A DNA stretch of 64,000 nt from Streptantibioticus_C sp963761325 (GTDB lineage Bacteria; Actinomycetota; Actinomycetes; Streptomycetales; Streptomycetaceae), in the NCBI GenBank assembly GCA_963761325.1, contig CAVXGZ010000008.1, forward strand, positions 1,240,001-1,304,000, given 5' to 3'. Position 1 is the stretch's first letter. The number at the start of each line of letters is the position of its first letter. Under the pieces are notes generated by a model that saw only the letters and a program-made list of their open reading frames with translations, did not search any database and was not told the origin of the DNA. Made by a program: the position numbers and the translations under genes. Below, one piece after another: positions 49,869 through 58,609 of the stretch.

Positions 49869-50828
49869 ATGGCTCAGCAGACCGCAGAGCATCCGATCCT
49901 CGGCAAACTGCGCGAGGGGATGCAGAGCTTCCTCACCAAGCAGCTCGAATCCCTCGCGTCCAAGGTCGGCGACAAACTGGGCGACATCACCGACAAGCTC
50001 ACCGATTCGGCGGAGAACGGCACTCCGCTGCTGGGCATAGGGTCCCGGATCCTCAAGGGCGAGTCACCCGTGGGTGCCGCCGTCGGCGAGACCACCAAGA
50101 ACGTCAAGAACAAGATTCCCGGCCTCGGCGGCGGCGAGAGCGAGGAGAGCGACGCGGAGAGTTCGGGCGGCTCGCAGGACGGTCCGGGCGACGTGAAGAC
50201 GACGAGCATCATCGAGTCGATCGACGTCGGCGTGCCGCTGCGCACGGCCTACGACCACTGGTGCGATTACGAGGAGTTCACCTCGTTCACCAAGGGCGTC
50301 CGCGACGTGTCCAAGGAAGACGAGATCATCAGCGACTGGAAGGTCAAGGTCCTGTGGTCAACGCGCAGTTGGAAGGCGACGGTGGTCGAGCAGCTGCCCG
50401 ACGACCGCATCGTGTGGAAGAGCGAGGGCCCGCAGGGCACCACCCACGGCGCCGTCAGCTTCCACGAACTCGCGCCCACCCTGACCCGGATCGTGCTCAC
50501 CGTCGAGTACTACCCCTCCGGCTTCCTGGAGAAGACCGGCAACCTCTGGCGTGCCCAAGGGCGTCGTATGCGGCTGGATTTCAAGCACTTCCAGCGGTAC
50601 GTGACCTTCACGACCGAGGAGGCCGAGGGCTGGCGCGGCGAGATCCGCGACGCCGAGGTCGTCCGCTCCCACGAGGACGCCATGGCCGACGAGGAGGACG
50701 AAGAGAACGGGGAGAACGGGGACGACGAGGAGAACGGGGACGACGAGGAGGCACCGGAGGACGAGTTCGAGGACGAGGACGAGGAAGACGACGAATACGA
50801 CGACGAACCCGAGGAGGAGGAGAAGTGA
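49869..50828 (+). CDS. SRPBCC (START-like) protein of the gas vesicle cluster
   Basis: 319 residues: an amphipathic N-terminal region (about 1-80; LREGMQSFLTKQLESLASKV), then an SRPBCC/polyketide-cyclase-like domain (about 112-265) beginning TSIIESIDVGVPLRTAYDHW and including YEEFTSFTKGVRDVSKEDE, then a very acidic Asp/Glu tail of about 50 residues. The fold binds hydrophobic ligands; in gas vesicle clusters its role is unknown. The paired acidic tail here and basic tail of the preceding protein could interact electrostatically, which is inference. Confidence 0.8.
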   Translation: MAQQTAEHPILGKLREGMQSFLTKQLESLASKVGDKLGDITDKLTDSAENGTPLLGIGSRILKGESPVGAAVGETTKNVKNKIPGLGGGESEESDAESSGGSQDGPGDVKTTSIIESIDVGVPLRTAYDHWCDYEEFTSFTKGVRDVSKEDEIISDWKVKVLWSTRSWKATVVEQLPDDRIVWKSEGPQGTTHGAVSFHELAPTLTRIVLTVEYYPSGFLEKTGNLWRAQGRRMRLDFKHFQRYVTFTTEEAEGWRGEIRDAEVVRSHEDAMADEEDEENGENGDDEENGDDEEAPEDEFEDEDEEDDEYDDEPEEEEK

Positions 50829-50963
50829 CAGCCCGTAGTCGCGGCGGGCCGCCCGCTCCGCTCTCCCCGCCGCGGTGGGACCTGGCGCGGCCTTCGGTGG
50901 TCGCGAGGGGCGTCGAGCGGCGCTTCCCGAGGTATCCGCCACGATGGGCGGCCCGCCACCGCC

Positions 50964-52244
50964 TCAGCCGCGACAGCTGAGGAGCGGGCTGTAGAGGGCG
51001 CTGCGCCCGCCGCGCCAGGCGGTCAGCAGCAGCTCCGCGAGGCGTTCCTCCAGGAAACCCGTCGCCCGGACACCGAAGGCCACGTCGGCGTCGAGTTCCG
51101 GTTCTTCGGCGAGCAGGCCGGCGACGACGTCGTGGCGAACGACCTGTTCGTGGACGGCGTCGGCCTCGACGTGCTCGTCGTAGAAGCGCAGCGCCGCAGG
51201 GCCGGCCCCGACCCTGCGGAGCGCCTGGGAGAGTCGTCGGGACCCCGGGGACGAGGTGGTCTCGACGAAGGCGAAGTGCCCGACGAGGGCGCCGCGGCAG
51301 GCCCGGTGGAGGCCGAACAGGGACATCAGGTTGACGGTGGCGAGCGCCTCGGCGGGGGCGGCGTCGAGATAGCGGCCGTACGCCGTGTCGAGCCCGAGAT
51401 CCGTCATGAGGTCGGCGAACAGCTGGGCGTGGACGTTCTCGGCTCGTCCGGCGCCGAACTCGTCGTACTCGATCGCGGCCATCGCCGCCTTGGCCCGGCC
51501 GCGCAGCCGGGGGATGACCCAGACGTGCGGGTCCGCCTCCTTGAGGTGGTAGAGCGATCGCAGCGCCGCGTGCTCCTGGAGCTGCCATGCCGTGCCGTCC
51601 CTGGCCAGGTGGTGGCTGACGCTGTCCGGGTCGTGCCCGGTGGGCTCGACCAGCAGTGCGTCGAGGGCTTCACCGGCCCCGGTCACCGCCGGGGCGTCCG
51701 CACGGAGGGCCGAGAGGAAGCGGTCTTCCAGTTCCCGCCTCAGCCGCAGCAGGTCGGGGTTCCACTCGTGTGCGTCGTCGACCCCGGCGAACCCGCGGTA
51801 GTGCAGTTCGTACAGGGTGTACAGCGCCAGTTGCAGGTCGTCGCCGTACGGGTCGGCCTGGTCGGCGGCAGGCCGCGGTGGCGCGCTACCGGCGCTGTCG
51901 CGCAGGAGGGCGTTCACCCGCGCCGAGAGGTCTCCCCGGGGCTCGGGGAGCCAGGGGCCGGCCCTGTGGCCGACCGGGGCGGGGGGCGCCGGTGTGGTCA
52001 TCGGGTTCTCCTCTCGCTCGCTGCGGTCCGTTCCAGCCGCTGTCGGCGGTTTCACCCGCCCGCGGTGGCTGGTGTCGCACCAGGGGTAGGTGCGGCTGCG
52101 GCGGCACACGCAGACGGCGACCTTGAAGCGGTCGGAGCGGACGACGCGCCCGTCCTCCAGTTCGACCTCGACCGGGCCCTCCACCAACAGGGGGCCGGAA
52201 CGGTCGACGGCCATGCGGCATGCGCGATCAGATCCGTTCGGCAC
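50964..52244 (-). CDS. Fusion of CDGSH iron-sulfur domain and haem-oxygenase-like iron redox protein
   Basis: One uninterrupted frame of 426 residues. The first 60 residues are a CDGSH zinc-finger-type Fe-S domain: CVCRRSRTYPWCDTSH gives the three Cys and one His that hold a 2Fe-2S cluster. Residues 82-426 are an iron-containing redox protein of the Haem_oxygenas_2 fold, with helices such as YDEFGAGRAENVHAQLFADL and FYDEHVEADAVHEQVVRHD that carry the expected Glu/His ligands. In many actinobacteria these are two adjacent genes; here no stop separates them. An ATG at 51999-52001 with GAGGAG seven bases upstream can also make the second protein alone (345 residues). Start GTG 52244 overlaps the methyltransferase end; ATG 52214 is an alternative. 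Confidence 0.75.
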   Translation of the reverse strand: MPNGSDRACRMAVDRSGPLLVEGPVEVELEDGRVVRSDRFKVAVCVCRRSRTYPWCDTSHRGRVKPPTAAGTDRSEREENPMTTPAPPAPVGHRAGPWLPEPRGDLSARVNALLRDSAGSAPPRPAADQADPYGDDLQLALYTLYELHYRGFAGVDDAHEWNPDLLRLRRELEDRFLSALRADAPAVTGAGEALDALLVEPTGHDPDSVSHHLARDGTAWQLQEHAALRSLYHLKEADPHVWVIPRLRGRAKAAMAAIEYDEFGAGRAENVHAQLFADLMTDLGLDTAYGRYLDAAPAEALATVNLMSLFGLHRACRGALVGHFAFVETTSSPGSRRLSQALRRVGAGPAALRFYDEHVEADAVHEQVVRHDVVAGLLAEEPELDADVAFGVRATGFLEERLAELLLTAWRGGRSALYSPLLSCRG

Positions 52245-52917
52245 GGACCACCACCAGTTCCTCCCCATCATCGCCGGGGCCCATGAGGCCCTCGGCACTC
52301 AGCCAGCCGGCCCGTGACCGCATGACTGGTCCGAAGGCCACCGGCTCGCGTTCTCGCACCGACGCCTTCAGGCCGGCGCGGTCCAGCCGGTTCACGGTGA
52401 CCAGCGGATCACAGAGCGCGGAATGGACCAGCAGGAGGATTCCGTGGGGCAGCAGGAGTCCGGGCGCCGCGTCGCAGATCCGGTCGAGCAGCGCCCGTCC
52501 CCGGTGTCCCGCGTCCCAGGACCGCGACCGGCCCCTGCGGGGAGGCTCGGCCGCCGGGCCGGGTACGTACGGAGGATTGCTGACCACCATGTCGAACCGC
52601 CGCCCCGGCAGTGGGGCCGCGAGGTCGCCGCGGTGCACCGCGACCCGCCGGCGGGCCAGGGCGGCGTTCATCCGTGCCGTCAGCACCGCCCGGCGCCCGA
52701 TGTCCACCGCCGTGACGCGGGCCCCCATCCGGGCGGCGTGCACGGCGAGGGCCCCGCTTCCGGTGCACAGGTCGAGCACCTCCATGCCCGGGCAGACACC
52801 CTCGTGCCGCATGGTCCGGGCAAGCAGCCGGGTATCGGCCTGCGGAACGTAGACGCCCGGCAGGGTCCACACCGCCCCGAGGTCGGCCCGCGGGGCGACG
52901 GCGGAGGCAGACGTCAC
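52228..52917 (-). CDS. HemK/PrmC-like class I methyltransferase
   Basis: 229 residues. SAM-binding motif I is LDLCTGSGALAVHAARMGAR. The catalytic NPPY motif is VVSNPPYVPGP, which in this family holds the side-chain amide or base nitrogen being methylated. It resembles small HemK2/MTQ2-like enzymes that methylate glutamine or a related nitrogen in proteins. GTG start at 52915-52917. Its end overlaps the start of the CDGSH fusion by 17 nt, so the two are co-expressed. Both lie on the minus strand inside the plus-strand gas vesicle cluster. Confidence 0.85.
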   Translation of the reverse strand: MTSASAVAPRADLGAVWTLPGVYVPQADTRLLARTMRHEGVCPGMEVLDLCTGSGALAVHAARMGARVTAVDIGRRAVLTARMNAALARRRVAVHRGDLAAPLPGRRFDMVVSNPPYVPGPAAEPPRRGRSRSWDAGHRGRALLDRICDAAPGLLLPHGILLLVHSALCDPLVTVNRLDRAGLKASVREREPVAFGPVMRSRAGWLSAEGLMGPGDDGEELVVVRAERI

Positions 52918-53188
52918 GGGTGCCGCCTCAGGACGGCGTACCGGCAGGGTCCGGGTATCGACGTCCCCGGGAGGAGATGCGGCTCATGCCGAGCGATCGC
53001 AGCAGTAACCATATGAACTGATTGCCTCCGATTTAATCCTTTCCTCACCACTGCCCCGGAGTGGGCCATGTACTCGCGGCGAGGGAGGGCCCGTGTCACC
53101 ACGGCACCCGGGACATCACGCGGACGGTCCGCGCCCGGTTGACCCCTTCCCGGATGCGGGCCGGCGGACCGGCGCCGAGAGTGGGCGC

Positions 53189-53506
53189 ATGGCAGAGCAA
53201 CGTGCGTCGCGGGAGCGGCCCTCACGAACGGCGACGAAGCCCCGCCGCTCCGGTCTGGGACCGGCGCGGGCGGCCCACAACGCGTGCGACGCGCTGGAGG
53301 GGTTGATCGGCCACCCCGCGGAGGGCGCGTCCGGCGTGGAGCGGGGCAAGGACGGATGGACGGTCCTCGTCGACGTCCTGGAGGTGGCGCGGATCCCGGA
53401 CACCACCAGCCTGATGGCGACGTACGAGGTCCGGCTCGACCAGGACGGCGATCTGACGGGGTACCGCAGAACCCGCCGATACCGGCGCGGCGCAGCCGAC
53501 GAGTGA
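53189..53506 (+). CDS. gvpO: Gas vesicle protein GvpO
   Basis: 105 residues. After a basic N-terminal tail, the conserved part runs GWTVLVDVLEVARIPDTTSL and ATYEVRLDQDGDLTGYRRTR RY-type ending, as in GvpO. ATG at 53189 with a weak GAGAGTGGG upstream; the frame is open to 53093 but that part looks random. It precedes gvpA by 28 bp, the usual Streptomyces order. Confidence 0.85.
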   Translation: MAEQRASRERPSRTATKPRRSGLGPARAAHNACDALEGLIGHPAEGASGVERGKDGWTVLVDVLEVARIPDTTSLMATYEVRLDQDGDLTGYRRTRRYRRGAADE

Positions 53507-53534
53507 CCACCGGACCGGCTGAGAGGAAACGCGC

Positions 53535-54008
53535 ATGAGCTCCACCACCACCACGTATCCGGCGCAGCTCGCCTACGTTCCGCAGCGGGCCGGCACCCTC
53601 TACGACGTCCTGGAACTGATCCTCGACCGCGGAATGGTGATCGACGTCTTCATCCGGATCTCGCTGGTGGGAATCGAGATCGTCAAGATCGACGCCCGCG
53701 TCGTGGTGGCGAGCGTCGACACCTACCTGAGGTTCGCGGAGGCGTGCAACCGGCTCGATCTGGAGAGCGACACGCGCAGCATCACCGTCCCGGAGCTGCT
53801 CGGCGTGGGCGGCGGCGACGGGGGCGGGGGCGGCGGGATTGCGAAGAAAGTCGCGAAGAAGGCGATCACGTCAGCGGGAAGCAAGGTCAAGGACACGGTC
53901 ACCGGCGACTCCGAGGAGGACGAATCCGAGGAGCGGCAGGAGTCCGGCGGACGGTCGCGCTCGGACGACGGCTCCCGGTCCAAGTCGCGCCGGAAGGCCA
54001 CCCGATGA
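53535..54008 (+). CDS. gvpA: Major gas vesicle structural protein GvpA, long C-terminal extension
   Basis: 157 residues. The shell-forming core is clear at about 20-80: LYDVLELILDRGMVIDVFIR, SLVGIEIVKIDARVVVASVD. Beyond it lies a Gly/Lys/Ser-rich tail of about 70 residues that compact cyanobacterial GvpA lacks; streptomycete versions are often longer. ATG preceded by GAGAGGAA. Stop overlaps gvpF (ATGA). GvpA polymerises into the protein wall of the gas vesicle. Confidence 0.95.
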   Translation: MSSTTTTYPAQLAYVPQRAGTLYDVLELILDRGMVIDVFIRISLVGIEIVKIDARVVVASVDTYLRFAEACNRLDLESDTRSITVPELLGVGGGDGGGGGGIAKKVAKKAITSAGSKVKDTVTGDSEEDESEERQESGGRSRSDDGSRSKSRRKATR

Positions 54009-54736
54009 GCGGCGCGGGACTCTACGTCTTCGCGATCGTACGTGCCGGGCAACCGGTGCCCACGTCCGTCGGCGGCACCGTCGCCTCGTCGCTGCGCGCG
54101 GTTCGGGAAGGCGAGCTGGCCGCCGTGGTCGGCGACGCCCCGGAGCGGCTGCGGCCACGGAGGCGCGATCTGATGGCACACCAGGACGTGCTGTCCGCGC
54201 TGGCGGCGGGCGGACCGCTGCTGCCCATGCGGTTCGGCACGGTGGCCGCGGACGAGGACATCGTGCGCGGGCAGCTGCGCGAGGGACATGAGCGTCACGC
54301 GCGGGCGCTGGACCGGCTCGCGGGACGATGCGAGTTCAACGTGAAGGCGCAGCCCACCGATCGGGCCCTCGCCCGGGTGGTGCGCGACGATCCGGCGGTC
54401 CTTCGGCTGCGGAACGCCGCGCGCGCCCGGCCCGGGTTCGAGGCGGAGGTCCGGCTCGGGGAGGCGGTCGCGTCCGCGCTGTCCGCGACCGCGGCGCGGG
54501 CCGGCGAGGATCTCGTACGGGAGTTGGCGTCCGCGGCGGTGGAGGCGTGCGAGGGGCCCGCGGTGCGCGGCTGCGTGGTGAACGCCTCCTTCCTGGTGGA
54601 GACCGCGTCGGCGGAGGTCTTCCGTGCCACCGCCGACCGGCTGGCCGGCGCCCGGGCCGACGAGGCCGAACTGCGGGTGACCGGGCCGCTGCCCTGCTAC
54701 AGCTTCGTCGAGGCTCCGGCCGGGGTGACGGTCTGA
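54005..54736 (+). CDS. gvpF: Gas vesicle protein GvpF
   Basis: 243 residues of the GvpL/GvpF family: N-terminal LYVFAIVRAG, the conserved HQDVLSALAAGGPLLPMRFG and C-terminal VTGPLPCYSFVEAP. Accessory protein that interacts with GvpA during assembly. It overlaps gvpA by 4 nt and gvpG by one base. Confidence 0.95.
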   Translation: MSGAGLYVFAIVRAGQPVPTSVGGTVASSLRAVREGELAAVVGDAPERLRPRRRDLMAHQDVLSALAAGGPLLPMRFGTVAADEDIVRGQLREGHERHARALDRLAGRCEFNVKAQPTDRALARVVRDDPAVLRLRNAARARPGFEAEVRLGEAVASALSATAARAGEDLVRELASAAVEACEGPAVRGCVVNASFLVETASAEVFRATADRLAGARADEAELRVTGPLPCYSFVEAPAGVTV

Positions 54737-54981
54737 TGGGGCTGTTCTCCGCTCTGCTCACGCTGCCGCTGGCCCCGGCGCGCGGCGTGTTCTGGGTCGC
54801 CGACCGGATGATCGAGGCCGCCGAGCAGGAGCAGACCGATCCGGCCGCCGTCCGTGCCCGGCTGGCCGAACTGAACAGGGACTTCGAGGACGGGCTGATC
54901 GACGAGGAGGAGTTCGAGCGCGCCGAGGAGCGCCTGCTCGACCTGCTCGTGGACCACCCGATAGCCGCTCCCGGCCGCTGA
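54736..54981 (+). CDS. gvpG: Gas vesicle protein GvpG
   Basis: 81 residues: an N-terminal hydrophobic patch (LLTLPLAPARGVFWVADRMI) and a helical acidic part (ARLAELNRDFEDGLIDEEEF), as in GvpG. Starts within TGATG at the gvpF stop. Assembly factor. Confidence 0.9.
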   Translation: MGLFSALLTLPLAPARGVFWVADRMIEAAEQEQTDPAAVRARLAELNRDFEDGLIDEEEFERAEERLLDLLVDHPIAAPGR

Positions 54982-55026
54982 ACACCGAACCGTACGCCGA
55001 GAGACGAGCCGGAAGACCGAGGTTCC

Positions 55027-55377
55027 GTGGTGAACGACCTGGACGTGCAGCCCTACCTGACCCCCGCGCGCGGCGGGAACACCGCGAATCTCGCGGACAT
55101 CCTCGAACGCATCCTGGACAAGGGCATCGTCATCGCGGGCGACATCAAGGTGGATCTGCTCGACATCGAACTGCTCACCATCAGGCTGCGGTTGTTCGTG
55201 GCCTCGGTCGACACGGCCAAGAAGGCGGGCATCGACTGGTGGGAGACGGACCCGGCCCTCAGCTCGCACGCCGCGCGCGACGAACTGCGTGAGGAGAACC
55301 GCGAACTGCGCGCGGAACTACGGGGGTTGCGCGCGAGCCTGGAGGAGTCCCGGCCTGCGGCGAAGGAGAACGCGTGA
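55027..55377 (+). CDS. gvpJ: Gas vesicle protein GvpJ (GvpA paralogue)
   Basis: 116 residues. A GvpA-like core (LADILERILDKGIVIAGDIK, LLDIELLTIRLRLFVASVDT) with a C-terminal coiled-coil (EENRELRAELRGLRASLEES). This combination is typical of the minor shell or nucleation protein GvpJ. GTG start; stop overlaps gvpL by 4 nt. Confidence 0.85.
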   Translation: MVNDLDVQPYLTPARGGNTANLADILERILDKGIVIAGDIKVDLLDIELLTIRLRLFVASVDTAKKAGIDWWETDPALSSHAARDELREENRELRAELRGLRASLEESRPAAKENA

Positions 55378-56141
55378 CGCATGCGACGTACCTGTACGCG
55401 GTCTGCCGCACCGTCGATCCGCTCGTCCTGCGGCATCTGCCCGGGGTGTGCCCCGGCGAGCCGGTGCGGGCGCTGCCCGCCGGCGGACTGACCGCGGTGG
55501 TGCAGCGGATGCCGGAACGCGACGTCACCGAGGACGCCTGGCGCCGGCGTATGGGCGAGGCGGGTGAGGTGGAGCGGTGTGCGCTGGCCCACCACGAGGT
55601 GGTGTCCGCGGTCGCCTGGCCCGGGCCGGTCGCACCGCTGGCCCTGGCGACCCTCTACGGCGGCGACGAACGGGCCGCCGAGGCCGTCGAGCGGGCGTCC
55701 GACCGCTTCCGTTCCGTGCTGGACCGGGTCAGCGGCCACGCGGAGTGGGGCGTCAAGGTCTACGCGGCGGCGGACCGGACGCCGCGGGCGCCGGCCGACC
55801 GGAGTGCTCCCGTCCGCGACGGGCGCGCCTACCTCGAACGCCGGCGAGCCCAGTACCGGGACCGCGACCGCAGGTGGGAGGAGGCGGTTCAGGTCGCCGA
55901 CGGGGTGGAGCGGGAGCTGTGCGACGTGGCCGCGGCGGTCCGGCGGCTGCGAGTGCACGGGCCGGCGGCGGACGGATCCGGACCCCAACTGCTCAACGCG
56001 GCCTGCCTCGTGGCCCGCGGCCGGGAGCCGGAGTTGATGACGACGGTGGAGCGGGCCCGGCAGCGGCTGGGTTCCCGGATCGAGGTGACGGGACCGTGGG
56101 TCCCCTACTCCTTCGCCGGCCTCGGGGAGGACGCGTCGTGA
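55374..56141 (+). CDS. gvpL: Gas vesicle protein GvpL (GvpL/F family)
   Basis: 255 residues. YLYAVCRTVDP at the start, HHEVVSAVAWPGPVAPLALA in the middle, EWGVKVYA and the end GPWVPYSFAGL match GvpL/F. GTG start in a GTGA overlap with gvpJ; stop overlaps gvpS by 4 nt. Assembly protein, paralogous to gvpF in this operon. Confidence 0.9.
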   Translation: MTHATYLYAVCRTVDPLVLRHLPGVCPGEPVRALPAGGLTAVVQRMPERDVTEDAWRRRMGEAGEVERCALAHHEVVSAVAWPGPVAPLALATLYGGDERAAEAVERASDRFRSVLDRVSGHAEWGVKVYAAADRTPRAPADRSAPVRDGRAYLERRRAQYRDRDRRWEEAVQVADGVERELCDVAAAVRRLRVHGPAADGSGPQLLNAACLVARGREPELMTTVERARQRLGSRIEVTGPWVPYSFAGLGEDAS

Positions 56142-56368
56142 CGCTGCCCGCACCCGTTCCGTGGCAGGGCCCGGACGGCCCGATCGCCCCCATCGGCGTG
56201 CCGCTGGTGGATCTGCTGGACCGGGTCCTCGCGACGGGTGTGGTGATCAGCGGGGACCTCGTCATCGCCATCGCCGACGTTCCCCTGGTGCGGCTGTCGC
56301 TGCACGCCCTGCTCTCCTCGGTCAGCGACAAGGTCCCGGCGCCCTGGGCCGACGCAGGACCGCTGTGA
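56138..56368 (+). CDS. gvpS: Gas vesicle protein GvpS (GvpA paralogue)
   Basis: 76 residues. A third GvpA-like core: PLVDLLDRVLATGVVISGDL, VPLVRLSLHALLSSV. Streptomyces gas vesicle operons carry such a short protein named GvpS between gvpL and gvpK. GTG start, 4-nt overlaps on both sides. Confidence 0.85.
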   Translation: MTLPAPVPWQGPDGPIAPIGVPLVDLLDRVLATGVVISGDLVIAIADVPLVRLSLHALLSSVSDKVPAPWADAGPL

Positions 56369-56691
56369 ACCGCCCGCCGCGCCACGAGACTCCCCCGCCG
56401 GCCGTCGCTGACGGCCGCGCCGGCCGCCTGGACCTCGATCCCGACCAGGCCGGCCGCGACCTCGTCGCCCTCGTGCTGACCGTCGTGGAACTCCTGCGCC
56501 AGCTCATGGAACGCCAGGCGGTCCGCCGCATCGACCAGGGTGACCTGACACCGGAACAGGAAGAGCGCATCGGCGAGACCCTGATGGCGCTGGACGAACG
56601 CATGACAGACCTGTGCGAACGCCACGGCGTCCGCCCCGAGGACCTGAACCTCGACCTCGGCCCGCTGGGCAGCCTGCTGCCGCGCGACTGA
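56365..56691 (+). CDS. gvpK: Gas vesicle protein GvpK
   Basis: 108 residues. The GvpK core is clear: GRLDLDPDQAGRDLVALVLT, VELLRQLMERQAVRRIDQG and EDLNLDLGPLGSLL. GTG start overlapping the gvpS stop. Last gene of the operon, followed by a hairpin. Confidence 0.95.
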   Translation: MNRPPRHETPPPAVADGRAGRLDLDPDQAGRDLVALVLTVVELLRQLMERQAVRRIDQGDLTPEQEERIGETLMALDERMTDLCERHGVRPEDLNLDLGPLGSLLPRD

Positions 56692-56723
56692 CCACCGGGC
56701 CGCGCCGCGGGCTCGCCGGCCAT

Positions 56724-56754
56724 GACCGTCCTGCCCGACGGCGGCCGGACGGTC
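56724..56754. terminator. Possible terminator between gvpK and the convergent small gene
   Basis: Arms GACCGTCC (56724-56731) and GGACGGTC (56747-56754) flank a 15-nt GC-rich loop between two convergent genes. Confidence 0.5.
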
Positions 56755-56785
56755 GGGTCCGGCGACCGAACCGGCAGGAGGTACG

Positions 56786-57109
56786 TCAGTATCCGAGCGC
56801 CTCTTCCAGCTCCCGTTTGGTCATCGTGGAGCGGCCCTTGACGCGGCGGCGCTGTGCCTCGGCGTACAACTGCTCCTTGGTCTGCCCGCGGCTGCCCGAA
56901 TGGGACCGCAGTCCGCCGCGCCGCGAGGAGGAGATGTCCCGCATGGACGATCGGCTCGCCGTTTTCGACTCGCCGGAGCGCGCCCGCTCCTTGTTCACCG
57001 TGCGGGACGCGATCTCCTCCGCGCGGCTCTCGCTCTCCCCGCGGTCCTCGGCACTCTGTTTGATGTGCTCGTACTGTCGTTGGCGCTTGGCATTCGCACC
57101 TGCGGGCAT
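56786..57109 (-). CDS. Small basic protein with Rho-N-like C-terminus (plasmid-stabilisation-protein-like)
   Basis: 107 residues, very hydrophilic. The first part is disordered and charged (GANAKRQRQYEHIKQSAEDR, EEIASRTVNKERARSGESK). The last 35 residues (GQTKEQLYAEAQRRRVKGRS, TMTKRELEEALGY) form the helix-loop-helix seen in Rho-N/SAP-type modules that bind nucleic acid. Actinobacterial homologues are often annotated as plasmid stabilisation proteins without evidence. ATG at 57107-57109, upstream AAAGGCGAA as a weak ribosome site. Confidence 0.75.
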   Translation of the reverse strand: MPAGANAKRQRQYEHIKQSAEDRGESESRAEEIASRTVNKERARSGESKTASRSSMRDISSSRRGGLRSHSGSRGQTKEQLYAEAQRRRVKGRSTMTKRELEEALGY

Positions 57110-57176
57110 CGCGTTCGCCTTTCTCCGCCGATCGCGCGTGTTGGGGGAACCGGGGACGGTCCCAGGACCGCGGCCG

Positions 57177-58310
57177 TCAGGGCTTGAGGACGACCTTGGT
57201 CCAGCCGTCGGCGCGGTCGTCGAAGTTGCGGTACGCCTCGGCACCCCCGTCGAGCGGGAGTTCGTGCGAGACCACGAACGACGGCTTGGCACGGTCGCGG
57301 TGGATGAGTTCGGCCAGCCGGCGGTTGTACGCCTTGACGTTGGCCTGGCCGGTGCCGATCCGCTGGCCCTTGAACCAGAACTTCCCGAAGTCGAACGGGA
57401 GTTTCCCCTGCCGGGTCAGCTCCGTGGGCGCGCCGTCGTCCTGCGGGAGGAAGACCCCGACGACGCCGATGGCTCCGGTGGCCTTCACCGAGGCCACCAG
57501 GTCGTTCATGGTCGACTCCGGCTTCTCCCGCCCCTGCGGATCGTGGGCCTGGTAGCCGACGCACTCGCAGCCCTTGTCCGCGCCGCGCCCGCCGGTCATC
57601 TCGAGGATCCGGTCGACGTGGCCGCCGTCGCTGTCGTCGACGGGGATCGCCCCGGCCGTCTCCGCGAGCCGCAGCCGGTCCGGCTGCCGGTCGACGAGCA
57701 TGACCTGGCTCGCCCCGCGCAGCGTCGCGGAGTACGCCGCCATCAGCCCGACCGGCCCGCCGCCGTAGACGGCCACCGACTCGCCGGGCGAGACCCCGGC
57801 CAGCTCGGTGGCGTGGTAGCCGGTGGGGAAGATGTCGGCGAGCATCACGTAGTCGTTCTCCTTCTCCTGCGCGTCCTCGGGAAGGACGAGGCAGTTGAAG
57901 TCGCCCCACGGCACGCGCAGGTACTCGGCCTGGCCGCCGGCGTAGCTGCCCATCTCGGCGAAGCCGTACGCGCCGCCGGGGGTGTCCGAGTCGACCGACA
58001 GGCAGAAGCCGGTCAGGCCGCGCTCGCAGTTCTCGCAGAAGCCGCAGCCGATGTTGAACGGCAGGCACACCCGGTCGCCGACCTTGACGTGCTCGACCCC
58101 GTCACCGGTTTCCACCACGATGCCGAGGTTCTCGTGCCCGAGGATCCGACCGGCCTCCATCGTAGTGCGGCCCTCGTACATGTGCAGGTCCGAGCCACAG
58201 ATGTTGGTCGTCGTGACCTTGACCAGCACGTCGTTCGGCCGTTCGATCCGGGCGTCCGGGACGTCCTCGACGGAGATCTCGCGGGGACCTTCGTACACCA
58301 GCGCCTTCAC
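57177..58310 (-). CDS. Zinc-dependent alcohol dehydrogenase, glutathione-independent formaldehyde dehydrogenase type
   Basis: 377 residues of the medium-chain family. Catalytic zinc ligands lie in ICGSDLHMYEG and GHENLG. The structural zinc is held by the Cys set in FNIGCGFCENCERGLTGFC. The NAD-binding Rossmann motif is VAVYGGGPVGLMAAYSA. The insert GCECVGYQAHDPQGREKPES and the end GADGWTKVVLKP-like sequence are typical of glutathione-independent formaldehyde dehydrogenases and similar dismutases. It probably detoxifies aldehydes in the cytoplasm. The GTG start at 58308-58310 lacks a strong ribosome site. Confidence 0.9.
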   Translation of the reverse strand: MKALVYEGPREISVEDVPDARIERPNDVLVKVTTTNICGSDLHMYEGRTTMEAGRILGHENLGIVVETGDGVEHVKVGDRVCLPFNIGCGFCENCERGLTGFCLSVDSDTPGGAYGFAEMGSYAGGQAEYLRVPWGDFNCLVLPEDAQEKENDYVMLADIFPTGYHATELAGVSPGESVAVYGGGPVGLMAAYSATLRGASQVMLVDRQPDRLRLAETAGAIPVDDSDGGHVDRILEMTGGRGADKGCECVGYQAHDPQGREKPESTMNDLVASVKATGAIGVVGVFLPQDDGAPTELTRQGKLPFDFGKFWFKGQRIGTGQANVKAYNRRLAELIHRDRAKPSFVVSHELPLDGGAEAYRNFDDRADGWTKVVLKP

Positions 58311-58609
58311 GTGGACTCACCACTTCCCGTCGGTTTCGGTGAACTGCTTCCGGTGTGTCCGAGTACCCCCGATCGCCATCGACAAAAGGACGAAACGCGG
58401 CGAATCACCCCGCTCGCGTCGGAGGCGGTTCGGTGTTACCAGCCGATCCATGCGGGACCCCGGAAGCGGGCAGCGGGGCGTCGGCGGTCCGGCGCTCGCC
58501 CAGCCGGGCTCGCGGGTGACGCCGAAGCCTCACGCTCCGTTACCCGCCATACGCGCCAAAGGCACACAGGACGCTCGCATGCTCTCGGCGGCGGGAGGAC
58601 ACTGGTCGT
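58311..58609. other. Intergenic before the small ORF
   Basis: About 300 bp upstream of the dehydrogenase (minus) and the small plus-strand ORF. No gene is supported here. Confidence 0.4.
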
